DNA of 64,000 bases from Leptolinea sp. HRD-7 (lineage in GTDB: Bacteria > Chloroflexota > Anaerolineae > Anaerolineales > Anaerolineaceae). Below, piece by piece: positions 8,156 to 15,599 of the stretch (position 1 is its first letter; each line of letters opens with the position of its first letter). The stretch spans positions 1,369,001 to 1,433,000 of the forward strand of contig AP024710.1 in assembly GCA_024363285.1 (NCBI GenBank). The letters are read 5' to 3'. The position numbers and the translations under genes were made by a program. The notes beneath the pieces were generated by a model. It made no database searches, was not told the origin of the DNA, and worked only from the letters and a program-made list of their open reading frames with translations.

Positions 8156-9025
8156 ATGCGGATTGTTGTCGCCGGCGCGGCCGGAAACCTTGGTTATGAA
8201 GTGACATCAGTGCTATCAGAGCTTGGCCACGATGTAGTGGCCATTGATAGGAATATTAACCGCTTGGAACCGCTGCGGGAAAAATTAGCCGATTTGCATG
8301 CGGTTGACCTCCGGCAGCCGGAAGGGTTGGACGGTCTGCTGGAAACAGCTGATCTGGTCGTCACCACGGTTGGCATCGGACGGCCAAAAAAACTGAGCGA
8401 TTTTCACGATGTGGATTACCAGAGCAATCTCAACCTTCTGAACGCCGCGAAGAAAGCCGGCATACAGAGTTTCATCTATATCTCCGTTGCCGGTGTGGAT
8501 ACTGACCTATCCGTCCCGTTGTTAAAGGCCAAATATGATTTTGAAAAAGAACTTACCGGTAGCGGGCTTCATTACCTGATCATCCGCCCGTCGAGTTACT
8601 TTACCGATGTCTGGCGTACATTCATGAGTTCCGCGCGCAAAGGTTCGATCACCCTGATAAAAACAGAGAAGGATTATTACTTCAGTCCGGTTCACCCACG
8701 AGATGTGGCGGAGTTTATCGCCGCGAACCTCATACCCGATAACCGGATCGTCAATGTGGGTGGGCCGGAGAATTTCTCTTACTCTGAAATATCAAACCTG
8801 TGTTTTGATATGCTGAACCAGCCTTCAAAATTTAAGTTGATGTCCGTCTCTTCGTTCAAAACACTTCTATTTTTTATGAAGCCGCTCAATCCGGCCCTGT
8901 GGAGTGTGTTCCGGTTCCTGTTGTGGGCCAGCACCACTGATCTGACCTGCCCGGCCGTGGGGTCACGCACAGTGCGTGACTACCTGCGCGAGCAACTGTC
9001 CAACCAGTCCGAGTCATTATCTTGA
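8156..9025 (+). CDS. Atypical SDR, NmrA-like NAD(P)-binding protein
   Basis: 289-aa Rossmann-fold protein starting with the nucleotide-binding motif VVAGAAGNLGYEV and an acidic/basic strand end AIDRN. The usual SDR Tyr-Lys catalytic pair is not obvious: the region IYISVAGVDTDLSVPLLKAKYDFEKEL carries a KAKYDFE motif of the NmrA/HSCARG class, where many members bind NAD(P) without strong catalysis. LHYLIIRPSSYF matches the common extended-SDR strand. A hydrophobic patch near the C-terminus (FMKPLNPALWSVFRFLLWAS) may touch the membrane. It is followed after 16 nt by the DUF1295 gene, so the two are probably cotranscribed. The substrate is unknown. Confidence 0.8.
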   Translation: MRIVVAGAAGNLGYEVTSVLSELGHDVVAIDRNINRLEPLREKLADLHAVDLRQPEGLDGLLETADLVVTTVGIGRPKKLSDFHDVDYQSNLNLLNAAKKAGIQSFIYISVAGVDTDLSVPLLKAKYDFEKELTGSGLHYLIIRPSSYFTDVWRTFMSSARKGSITLIKTEKDYYFSPVHPRDVAEFIAANLIPDNRIVNVGGPENFSYSEISNLCFDMLNQPSKFKLMSVSSFKTLLFFMKPLNPALWSVFRFLLWASTTDLTCPAVGSRTVRDYLREQLSNQSESLS

Positions 9026-9041
9026 TTTTTTTGGAGAAAGA

Positions 9042-9842
9042 ATGTCACCCTCATTGCTCACTATACTCCCCGTCCTGGCCGTCATTACTCTGGCCATTAC
9101 CGCTGTCGGTTTCCGCCGCATGGTGTACTTCCTTAATATTGGTTATGCTTTCTCAATCGCGGCTGTCGCCGTGGTTTCCGTTATCCTGTTGTGGAAGAAT
9201 GCCACGATCATGATCTTGCTCCAGGCATCCGCTATTCTGTTCTGGGGATTACGCCTCGGCATTTTCGTCACCCGGCGAGAGTTAAGCGCTGGATATAAAA
9301 AGGAACGTGCCCGCATTGATAAGGAATACGGAGGTATCACCCTGCCCATCAAATTCGCCATCTGGATCTCGGTCAGCGTGCTGTACCTGATGATGGTTTC
9401 ACCGCTTCTGTTCAGCCTCGAAGCACCGGCTGGCGGCATGGCAGCCACCGTATTTCAATTCATTGGCTTTGTTCTGATGGTTGGAGGATTGGCTCTTGAA
9501 GGTATCGCTGATCGGCAGAAATCTGCGTTCAAATTACAGAATCCGACTGCCTTCTGCCACACCGGCCTGTATAGCGTCATTCGCTGCCCGAACTACCTGG
9601 GCGAGATCATCTTCTGGATCGGTACCTGGGTGATGGGCATCGGTTTTTACAAGACCGTGCTGGAATGGGTAGTCAGCCTGATCGGCATGGTCTGTATCGT
9701 CTACATCATGTTTGGTTCTGCCAGACGACTGGAAAAGACCCAGATCTCCCGCTATGGAAACCTGCCGGAATTTCAGCAGTACTCCCGGGCTGTTCCCATC
9801 CTTATTCCCTGGCTGCCTTTGTATACCCTGCAAAAGAAATAA
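9042..9842 (+). CDS. DUF1295 integral membrane enzyme (steroid-reductase/methyltransferase-like)
   Basis: 266-aa membrane protein with six or seven hydrophobic helices. The C-terminal half has the DUF1295/steroid 5-alpha-reductase-like block: GLALEGIADRQKSAFK and then HTGLYSVIRCPNYLGEIIFWIGTW, with the conserved Arg/Asn/Tyr of the cofactor site. Relatives include isoprenylcysteine methyltransferases and 3-oxo-5-alpha-steroid dehydrogenases, so it is likely to act on a lipid using NADPH or SAM; which one cannot be decided. The start at ATG 9042 has TTGGAGAAAG before it; an upstream in-frame codon at 8976 would sit inside the SDR gene. It lies 16 nt after that gene and 31 nt before the next one. 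Confidence 0.83.
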   Translation: MSPSLLTILPVLAVITLAITAVGFRRMVYFLNIGYAFSIAAVAVVSVILLWKNATIMILLQASAILFWGLRLGIFVTRRELSAGYKKERARIDKEYGGITLPIKFAIWISVSVLYLMMVSPLLFSLEAPAGGMAATVFQFIGFVLMVGGLALEGIADRQKSAFKLQNPTAFCHTGLYSVIRCPNYLGEIIFWIGTWVMGIGFYKTVLEWVVSLIGMVCIVYIMFGSARRLEKTQISRYGNLPEFQQYSRAVPILIPWLPLYTLQKK

Positions 9843-9873
9843 CACGCTCTCATCGATCCTGAAAGAAGGAACC

Positions 9874-10410
9874 ATGTCAACTGCCGTGCAACACATCATC
9901 ATTAAGATTGCCATCTTCTGGGTTCTATTTTTAATCCTGCATTTCTCGTATGACTGGATCAAGACCCCGTTAGTCGCCGTATTCAGCGGCACCAATGAGT
10001 CCTTCATGCAGCATGCCAAGATCGGCTTTCTGGCGTATTCGTTGGCTTCCATTGCTGAATTCTTCCTGTGGGGCAGCCAGGCGTCTAGCCCGGGATCGTT
10101 CCTGTACGCCCGCCTGGTCACCTCGATGGCCCTGCCCTGGGTTATGTTCATTGTGTACTATACCGCCCCCGCGTTTTACGGCAAACCCATGCCGACCATC
10201 CCGCTGGAGATCGTGTACGCGAACATCATCCTTCTGGTTATTGGCGTTATTCTGGCGTTATTTGAACCGGGGCTGGAGACAATCACTTATTCGCTTCGCG
10301 GAGAGATCATTCTCTGGTCATTGTGGGTTCTGGGTCTTGTCGAAATGGTTATTTTCACGTTCCGGCCTCCGTGGGCAGATTTCTTCCGATCTGATTTTGA
10401 AGGGAAATGA
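9874..10410 (+). CDS. Small polytopic membrane protein (DUF6512-like)
   Basis: 178 aa with about five or six hydrophobic segments (IIIKIAIFWVLFLILHFSYDW, SLASIAEFFLWG, SMALPWVMFIVYYTAPAFYG, IVYANIILLVIGVILALF, IILWSLWVLGLVEMVIFTF). The element FSGTNESFMQHAKIGFLAYS, a short amphipathic loop with conserved-looking N-E-S and H-K, is reminiscent of the DUF6512 group, which I name only tentatively. GAAAGAAGGA precedes ATG 9874. It ends the MarR/SDR/DUF1295 run, just before a strong terminator. No function can be assigned. Confidence 0.72.
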   Translation: MSTAVQHIIIKIAIFWVLFLILHFSYDWIKTPLVAVFSGTNESFMQHAKIGFLAYSLASIAEFFLWGSQASSPGSFLYARLVTSMALPWVMFIVYYTAPAFYGKPMPTIPLEIVYANIILLVIGVILALFEPGLETITYSLRGEIILWSLWVLGLVEMVIFTFRPPWADFFRSDFEGK

Positions 10411-10430
10411 AATGTTTTAGTGCCTTTTAT

Positions 10431-10468
10431 CAGGTGGATTCAGCATTGAATCCACCTGTTCGTTTTTA
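10431..10468 (+). terminator. Intrinsic terminator
   Basis: CAGGTGGATTCA (10431-10442) and TGAATCCACCTG (10447-10458) form a 12-bp stem with a GCAT loop, followed by TTCGTTTTT. It closes the transcript of the membrane protein gene and separates it from the GH5 gene. Confidence 0.85.
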
Positions 10469-10576
10469 ATAATATTAGAGATAATGTACTGACCGGATGC
10501 GATATACTGCTCCCTATTGCTACCGGAAATCATCGGGGAAATATCCCGCGGCAACTATTTAAGGATAATTAAAACT

Positions 10577-11608
10577 ATGGAGAAGACATTATTAAAGACT
10601 GGTATCAACCTGGGAGGTTGGATTTCACAGTATCCCGCGCTTGACCATAACCATTTCAAATCCTTCATCACCGCGGCTGATATTGACCGTATCGCCGGTT
10701 GGGGTTTTGACCACGTCCGCCTGCCGGTGGACTACCCCGTGATTGAAGATGATGCCCGCCCTGGTGTACTGAAGGAAGATGGCATGGCTTACATTGAAGC
10801 ATGCCTGGAATGGTGCGGAAAATACAAATTGCCTGTCATTCTTGACCTGCACAAAGCACCCGGCTTTGCATTCGATGAGCACGGAAAAGCAGACCTGTTC
10901 AATTCTCCATCCCTTCAGGAACGCTTTATCAACCTGTGGAAGCTTATTGCCCAACGGTATGCCGGGAAATTGGAAGACAAACTGGCGTTTGAATTGCTCA
11001 ATGAGATCACCCTGCCGGATTCTTCCCCATGGAACGCGCTGGTGAAAAAGACTGTAGCCGCGATCCGTGAGATCGACCCGCGGCGGCTAATTGTGGTGGG
11101 CGGTAATTACTACAATTCCGCCAGCGAATTGAAAAATCTGGATTTGCTTCCCGATGACAACATTCTGTACACCTTCCACTTTTACCTGCCCCTGAGCGTC
11201 ACCCACCAGAAGGCACCCTGGGTACCGGTACTGCTGGAATATAACCGAACGATCAATTACCCCGGTGAAAAAGCGGAAGGTTTGGAAAAATTTGTTCACG
11301 ATTCAACCCATGTATTCGCTGAAGAGGTTGATACCGTATTTGATAAAGAATACCTGCGAACGTGCATGCTGCCGGCTGTTGAATTTGCCCGTAAGAATAA
11401 CCTGACGGTGTACTGTGGTGAATTCGGCGTTTATGAGGTCGCGCCCATGGCTACCCGCTTGAATTGGACTCGCGATGTGGTGGAATTGTTGAAAGAATAT
11501 GATCTGGGACACGCGCTCTGGTCATATAAGGCGCTGGATTTTGGTCTGGTGGATAAAGACGGCAACGTTGTCAATGAAGAACTGGTGAAGATTGCAGTTA
11601 TGCGATAA
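10577..11608 (+). CDS. Glycoside hydrolase family 5 enzyme, cytoplasmic
   Basis: 343-aa (beta/alpha)8 hydrolase of the GH5 cellulase superfamily. Recognisable blocks are INLGGWIS at the N-terminus, DHVRLPVDY, ILDLHKAPG, the acid/base in AFELLNEI (Glu about residue 143), YTFHFYLPLSVTHQKAPW, and the nucleophile in VYCGEFGVY (Glu about residue 282), then ALWSYKALDFG. No signal peptide is visible, so it probably acts on imported oligosaccharides rather than polymers outside; glucan, mannan and xylan oligomers are all possible. The start at ATG 10577 follows AAGGA; an in-frame TTG at 10517 would add residues unlike the family. The next gene, an epimerase/dehydratase, is 41 nt downstream. Confidence 0.87.
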   Translation: MEKTLLKTGINLGGWISQYPALDHNHFKSFITAADIDRIAGWGFDHVRLPVDYPVIEDDARPGVLKEDGMAYIEACLEWCGKYKLPVILDLHKAPGFAFDEHGKADLFNSPSLQERFINLWKLIAQRYAGKLEDKLAFELLNEITLPDSSPWNALVKKTVAAIREIDPRRLIVVGGNYYNSASELKNLDLLPDDNILYTFHFYLPLSVTHQKAPWVPVLLEYNRTINYPGEKAEGLEKFVHDSTHVFAEEVDTVFDKEYLRTCMLPAVEFARKNNLTVYCGEFGVYEVAPMATRLNWTRDVVELLKEYDLGHALWSYKALDFGLVDKDGNVVNEELVKIAVMR

Positions 11609-11649
11609 TAAGTCTACTGGTGCGGTGAAGAAAAGAAGGAGACGAGACA

Positions 11650-12669
11650 ATGAAAATCCTATTCATAGGTGGAACTGGTTTGATCAGCACTGCCTGCTCG
11701 GAACTCGCGGTCAAACGCGGGTATGATCTGACTATCCTCAACCGTGCGCAGACAAAAAAGATAGCCGTACCCGAAGGCGCCCATCTCCTGACGGCGGATA
11801 TGCGCGGAGACTTTGATTCGTTGAAAAAATTACTCGACCAACACACGTTTGATGTGGTGGTTGATTGGATCGCTTTTACCCCGGAGCATATTGAACGCGA
11901 TATCCAGCTTTTTAAAGGCCGCGTGAAGCAATTTATATTCATCAGTTCAGCCAGCGCATACCAGAAGCCGGTCAAGAATTACATTATCACCGAAGAAACT
12001 CCTCTGGAGAACCCGTACTGGCAATATTCGCGTGACAAGATCGCCTGTGAAGCTCGGTTGATGGATGCCTACCACAGAGATGGTTTTCCGGTGACCATCA
12101 TCCGCCCGTCTCTCACCTATGGCTATACCCAGGTTCCCCTGTGCACCGGCAGTTGGCTGCACCCGTACACCATGCTTGACCGCATAAAAAGAGGAAAAAA
12201 GGTCATCATCCCTGGTGACGGCACCTCATTGTGGGTGTGCACATGGAATGGTGATTTTGCAGTAGGACTTGTAGGGCTGTTTGGAAATCCGAAAGCTCTG
12301 GGAGAGGCCTTTCAGATCACGTCAGATGAGGTGCTCACCTGGAACCAACTTTATGAGCAAACGGCTGACGCGTACGGGGTGAAATTAAATGCCGTGCATA
12401 TCGCGTCTGATTGGCTGGCTGCCTGGGACCCGGAGGAATATACCGGTTCGCTGATCGGTGATAAGTCGAACAGTGTGGTATTTGACAACAGTAAGATCAA
12501 GCGTTTTGTGCCCGAATTTGACTGCAAAGTCACCTGGGCTGAAGGCGTTAAACGCGCGGTGGACTGGTTCGAAGCAGATCCATCACGGCAGACAATTGAT
12601 GAAGAGGCTAACAAAAAGTGGGACGCGATGATCGCCGCGTACGAAGCATCGCTCCCGAAGAAGAAATAA
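11650..12669 (+). CDS. NAD-dependent epimerase/dehydratase family protein
   Basis: 339-aa extended SDR. The Rossmann motif is ILFIGGTGLISTACSELAVKRGYDLTILNR; the active-site Ser-Tyr-Lys region is FIFISSASAYQKP...ITEETPLENPYWQYSRDKIACE, where the YSRDK element supplies the Tyr and Lys, and TIIRPSLTYGY is the typical strand after it. This variant with an N-terminal GGTGLIS is common among nucleoside-diphosphate-sugar epimerases and chloroplast RNA-binding-like homologues. AAGGAG precedes the ATG. Its neighbours are a GH5 hydrolase before and a methyltransferase after, within short gaps, suggesting one transcription unit; the actual substrate is not known. Confidence 0.82.
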   Translation: MKILFIGGTGLISTACSELAVKRGYDLTILNRAQTKKIAVPEGAHLLTADMRGDFDSLKKLLDQHTFDVVVDWIAFTPEHIERDIQLFKGRVKQFIFISSASAYQKPVKNYIITEETPLENPYWQYSRDKIACEARLMDAYHRDGFPVTIIRPSLTYGYTQVPLCTGSWLHPYTMLDRIKRGKKVIIPGDGTSLWVCTWNGDFAVGLVGLFGNPKALGEAFQITSDEVLTWNQLYEQTADAYGVKLNAVHIASDWLAAWDPEEYTGSLIGDKSNSVVFDNSKIKRFVPEFDCKVTWAEGVKRAVDWFEADPSRQTIDEEANKKWDAMIAAYEASLPKKK

Positions 12670-12692
12670 TTCATCTGCTTTGAAGCTCAACA

Positions 12693-13349
12693 ATGGACCG
12701 ATTTGACCCGGATGAAACCCGGCGATGCTATGACCTTACGGCTGCCGAATACTCGAAGAAATTTGTCAACGAGCTGGATGGTAAGGCTTTTGACCGCAAC
12801 CTGCTGGAACGCTACGCAAGGATGATCCCCAAAGGGGGGCAGGTGTATGATTTCGGTTGTGGTTCGGGTCACATTGGCCGGTATCTGCAAAACCAGGGAC
12901 GGCAGAAAGTGGTTGGGCTTGATTTCTCAGAGAAGACCATCGAACAGGCTCGGCAGACTTTCCCGGAAATTGAATTCTATGTGGATGATATGCTTGATTC
13001 CAAAATGTCCTCAGAATCAGCAGATGGTATCCTGGCTTTTTATGCCATAGTCCATTTCACGTACCGCGAGGTGAAGCAAGCGCTATTGGAATGGTACCGA
13101 CTGCTAAAACCCGGTGGGTTGTGTCTGTTCAGTTACCATGTGGGTAAAGATACCATTTCGGTAGAAAATTTTCTGGATGTTCCCGGAGCCGGGGCGACCT
13201 GGCGTTTCCTGAAAACAGAACGCATATTGAAACTGGCGGAAAAAGCTGGTTTCCAGCTAACCGAGGCGGTTGAACGCTATCCCTATACCGGGGTCGAACA
13301 TCCCAGCCGGAGGGCATACGTTATTTTACGTAAGCCAGAACAAATATAA
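12693..13349 (+). CDS. Class I SAM-dependent methyltransferase
   Basis: 218 aa. Motif I is VYDFGCGSGHIGRYLQNQG, motif II is VVGLDFSEKTIEQARQTFP, motif III lies near YVDDMLD, and motif post-I/IV is ADGILAFYAIVHFTYREVK, followed by LLKPGGLCLFSYH. This is the general methyltransferase type 11/25 pattern, with no substrate domain that would identify the acceptor. The start follows the epimerase stop by 23 nt without a strong Shine-Dalgarno. It is probably part of the 10577-13349 run. Confidence 0.82.
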   Translation: MDRFDPDETRRCYDLTAAEYSKKFVNELDGKAFDRNLLERYARMIPKGGQVYDFGCGSGHIGRYLQNQGRQKVVGLDFSEKTIEQARQTFPEIEFYVDDMLDSKMSSESADGILAFYAIVHFTYREVKQALLEWYRLLKPGGLCLFSYHVGKDTISVENFLDVPGAGATWRFLKTERILKLAEKAGFQLTEAVERYPYTGVEHPSRRAYVILRKPEQI

Positions 13350-13462
13350 CAAATTACAGTATCGCAACCTTCCGGTTAGAAAATGGCATATTCAGCCTGA
13401 ACTCCTGTATACTTGATACAATCACCAAACAATGTGAATATAACTGCCGGCAGAGAGAACCG

Positions 13463-14281
13463 ATGGTTTTTTCCATAATACTGACCATTCTAGGATTATT
13501 TGCTTTGATCAAAGGAAAGATAAAGATCACGGCAAAGAGATGTATCACGTCTGTATTGTCACGTGTTCTTGGACTCACGCTAATTACCGGCGGGTTGATT
13601 GGAATTGTGGTGAATCCAATCATTGGTGTATTTATTCTGGCTCTGGCCGTAATTGTTGGTGTGATTTTTGCGCAACAAATCCCGGATGAGGAAGATTTGG
13701 CGGCTGAAAACCACAACCCGGGTATTGCCCCGCTGTATCCGGAAATGGCATTCGCCTCCGCGCGGGCATCGTATTTTGCCGGTAATATGCCTTCGTTGAA
13801 AAATATTGACTCTTCGAACACACTGCCATTACCGCATGTCTATTCAGAATATATTGTCTATAATATGCGCTCTTCGTTTAAAAAGAAACCCGGACAGCCG
13901 CGTCAATGTATCAAATGCGGCGAGCTATTAAAAGCTACTCCATTAAAGCCTTCGATCAGTGTGCGTTCAGACCTCGGCCCCAGAGAATTGAAATCGAATC
14001 ATCGTTTCTCATATTTGTTTACCTGTGAAAAATGCCACTGGTGGTGTTTTCGCGAAAACTGGAAATCCGGCAGCGTAAACAACTACATCTTTGACTACCT
14101 TGTGGTTGGCGCCATTCATGGCAGCGCGATGTCGTCCAATTTATATTCCTCCCCCACATTTAGCGATCAACCGTGGTTGGCAGCCTTACAGGAGCCAAAC
14201 CTGTACAGTGAATCTGAACCCTTACCTGCTGATCTAAAACGCATCTTTCCGTCTGTACAGGTTGTTGTTCCTCATTACTAA
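13463..14281 (+). CDS. Unknown membrane-anchored protein with a zinc-ribbon-like cysteine set
   Basis: 272 aa and not recognised. The N-terminus has two closely spaced hydrophobic helices (VFSIILTILGLFALIKG and LTLITGGLIGIVVNPIIGVFILALAVIVGVIFA). A polar linker follows, then a soluble part with Cys pairs CIKCGELLK (about residue 149) and FTCEKCHWWCF (about 190), which look able to hold a zinc ion. After it the chain runs through YIFDYLVVGAIHGS to a short tail ending DLKRIFPSVQVVVPHY. It resembles the start of proteins in which a membrane anchor and zinc ribbon precede a restriction-endonuclease-like domain, but no nuclease motif remains. A truncated gene is possible. Confidence 0.55.
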   Translation: MVFSIILTILGLFALIKGKIKITAKRCITSVLSRVLGLTLITGGLIGIVVNPIIGVFILALAVIVGVIFAQQIPDEEDLAAENHNPGIAPLYPEMAFASARASYFAGNMPSLKNIDSSNTLPLPHVYSEYIVYNMRSSFKKKPGQPRQCIKCGELLKATPLKPSISVRSDLGPRELKSNHRFSYLFTCEKCHWWCFRENWKSGSVNNYIFDYLVVGAIHGSAMSSNLYSSPTFSDQPWLAALQEPNLYSESEPLPADLKRIFPSVQVVVPHY

Positions 14282-14311
14282 TTACAACTACAATATATAA
14301 AGAACTCGGAG

Positions 14312-14348
14312 AATCAAGCCGGTAAAATCACGACCGGTTGGTTTGATT
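14312..14348 (+). terminator. Possible weak terminator or interrupted hairpin
   Basis: AATCAA (14312-14317) pairs with TTGATT (14343-14348) and CCGGT (14319-14323) with ACCGG (14333-14337), with small internal bulges. There is no clean T-run after it, so termination is doubtful. It lies 41 nt before the start of the oxidoreductase gene. Confidence 0.3.
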
Positions 14349-14388
14349 TGAAACTGATCAATCTTGATTATCGATATGAGGTGAATAC

Positions 14389-15354
14389 ATGAAGGTCAGA
14401 TATGGCATCATAGGATTGGGAACCATCTCTAATAAGTTCGCGGACGCGGTCAACCGCGAAAAGGATATTGAACTGGTCTCTGTCGCCGCGCGTGACCAGA
14501 CCCGGGCGGACGAGTTCGCGAAGAAATATAAAGCCCAAAAAGCGTACGGCAGTTATGAATCCCTGATGAACGACCCGGAGGTGGATATCATCTATATCGG
14601 GGTGACCCATAACTTCCATCATGAACTGGTCAGGCAATGTTTGAACAAACACAAGGCGGTGATTTGTGAAAAACCGCTGGTTTTGACGAAGAAAGAAGCC
14701 CAGGAACTGGTTGATCTGGCGGAAAAGAACAACACGTTATTAATGGAAGCCATGTGGACACGCTGTATGCCGGCCTACCGCAAGGCGCAGGAATGGGTGC
14801 GTGCTGGCAAGATCGGAGAGGTCAGTCTCATCAATGCCAGTTTCTGTTTCCACGGTACGTACGATCCGGAAAACCGCTGGTATAACCCGAAACTGGCCGG
14901 CGGCAGCCTGTTTGACGTGGGCGTGTATCCTGTAGAATTCTCGATGGGCATCACCGGCGAACACCCGTCACAGGTGACCGGTGTGGCGAAGATCGCCCCC
15001 ACCGGAGTGGACGAATCCGCGGCGTTCAGCATGATCTTCCCCGGCGGGGCGGTGGCGTCTCTCGCCTGCGGCTTTACCACCGACGCCATGGATGAGGCTG
15101 TTATTTATGGAACCGGCGGTAAGATCGTGGTGGAAAATTGCTTTGGCCTGATGAAAGCCGAACTGTATGAAGGGCGCGATAAAAAGGTGGCCAAATTCGA
15201 AGAGAAAGTGCCCAACGGTTTTATCTACCAGGCGAGGCATTGTGCTGAACTATTCCGGGCAGGCAAGATTCAGAGTGACCTGATCCCCTGGGCGGATACA
15301 GTGGCCTGTGCGGGTGTGTTTGACACCCTCCGCAAGCAATGGGGACTTGTCTGA
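14389..15354 (+). CDS. Gfo/Idh/MocA-family oxidoreductase
   Basis: 321-aa NAD(P)-dependent oxidoreductase. The N-terminal Rossmann half contains YGIIGLGTISNKFADAV, VSVAARDQTRADEFAKKY and DPEVDIIYIGVTHNFH; the family signature is VICEKPLVLTKKEAQELV with the catalytic Lys of EKP. The C-terminal alpha/beta half begins AGGSLFDVGVYPVEF, where the DVGVY segment carries the usual active-site residues. Length and layout match dimeric sugar and inositol dehydrogenases such as trans-1,2-dihydrobenzodiol dehydrogenase-like proteins. GAGGTG precedes the ATG. The gene is alone; the carAB promoter starts 9 nt after its stop. Confidence 0.85.
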   Translation: MKVRYGIIGLGTISNKFADAVNREKDIELVSVAARDQTRADEFAKKYKAQKAYGSYESLMNDPEVDIIYIGVTHNFHHELVRQCLNKHKAVICEKPLVLTKKEAQELVDLAEKNNTLLMEAMWTRCMPAYRKAQEWVRAGKIGEVSLINASFCFHGTYDPENRWYNPKLAGGSLFDVGVYPVEFSMGITGEHPSQVTGVAKIAPTGVDESAAFSMIFPGGAVASLACGFTTDAMDEAVIYGTGGKIVVENCFGLMKAELYEGRDKKVAKFEEKVPNGFIYQARHCAELFRAGKIQSDLIPWADTVACAGVFDTLRKQWGLV

Positions 15355-15362
15355 CCACCCGT

Positions 15363-15390
15363 TTGACATTCTCGTTGTGTATGATAGAAT
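15363..15390 (+). promoter_or_regulatory. carAB promoter
   Basis: TTGACA (15363-15368), a 16-nt spacer and TAGAAT (15385-15390). The predicted +1 falls near 15396-15400, leaving almost no 5' UTR before the ATG of the Arg-rich leader frame at 15401. Confidence 0.6.
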
Positions 15391-15400
15391 ACCGCCCAAT

Positions 15401-15496
15401 ATGCGCAACCTGACACGCACCACCCGATCCCGACGAAACACATTCACCCCTTCACGTGAAGAGGGCCGGGGTCGTTCATTCCAACTGGCGGCGTAG
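15401..15496 (+). CDS. Putative Arg-rich leader peptide of carAB
   Basis: 31-codon frame starting MRNLTRTTRSRR and ending SFQLAA, with eight Arg codons (positions 2, 6, 9, 11, 12, 19, 23 and 25) drawn from CGC, CGA, CGT and CGG. It begins at or within a few nt of the predicted transcription start, so it may be translated leaderless; no Shine-Dalgarno is visible. It lies between the carAB promoter and an intrinsic terminator that precedes carA. The layout matches amino-acid-starvation attenuators, and arginine is one end product of carbamoyl phosphate. Expression is inferred; a chance frame is possible. Confidence 0.42.
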   Translation: MRNLTRTTRSRRNTFTPSREEGRGRSFQLAA

Positions 15497-15565
15497 TCGT
15501 CAAAGGAACGTATGATTTACCTTTGTCTAACCCGACAGCCCTTCTTTTCGAAGGGCTTTTTTTTT
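15447..15565 (+). promoter_or_regulatory. Candidate transcription attenuator in the carAB leader
   Basis: Three hairpins can be drawn. H1 pairs CCCCTTC (15447-15453) with GAAGAGGG (15458-15465, one bulged A). H2 pairs CAAAGG (15501-15506) with CCTTTG (15520-15525). The terminator pairs AGCCCTTC (15537-15544) with GAAGGGCT (15550-15557) and runs into nine T. The right arm of H1 is also complementary to the left arm of the terminator (GAAG-GGGC against GCCCTTC with a two-base bulge), so an antiterminator competing with both is possible. A ribosome held on the Arg codons at 15425-15436 would cover the left arm of H1 and favour the antiterminator. Confidence 0.5.
15537..15565 (+). terminator. Intrinsic terminator inside the carAB leader
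   Basis: Eight-bp stem AGCCCTTC/GAAGGGCT with a five-base loop and an unbroken T-run (15557-15565). It sits between the promoter and carA in the sense direction, 35 nt before the carA start, so some transcripts must be able to pass it for carAB to be made. Confidence 0.88.
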
Positions 15566-15599
15566 GTACTCACAGGCGGATTCAGGAGAAGACAGCAGA

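Noticed and set aside
15447..15565. PyrR-type pyrimidine attenuator for carAB
   Set aside because: The binding-loop sequence expected for PyrR was not recognised in the first hairpin, and the Arg codons give a better fit to an arginine-type mechanism. PyrR control was not excluded by any search.
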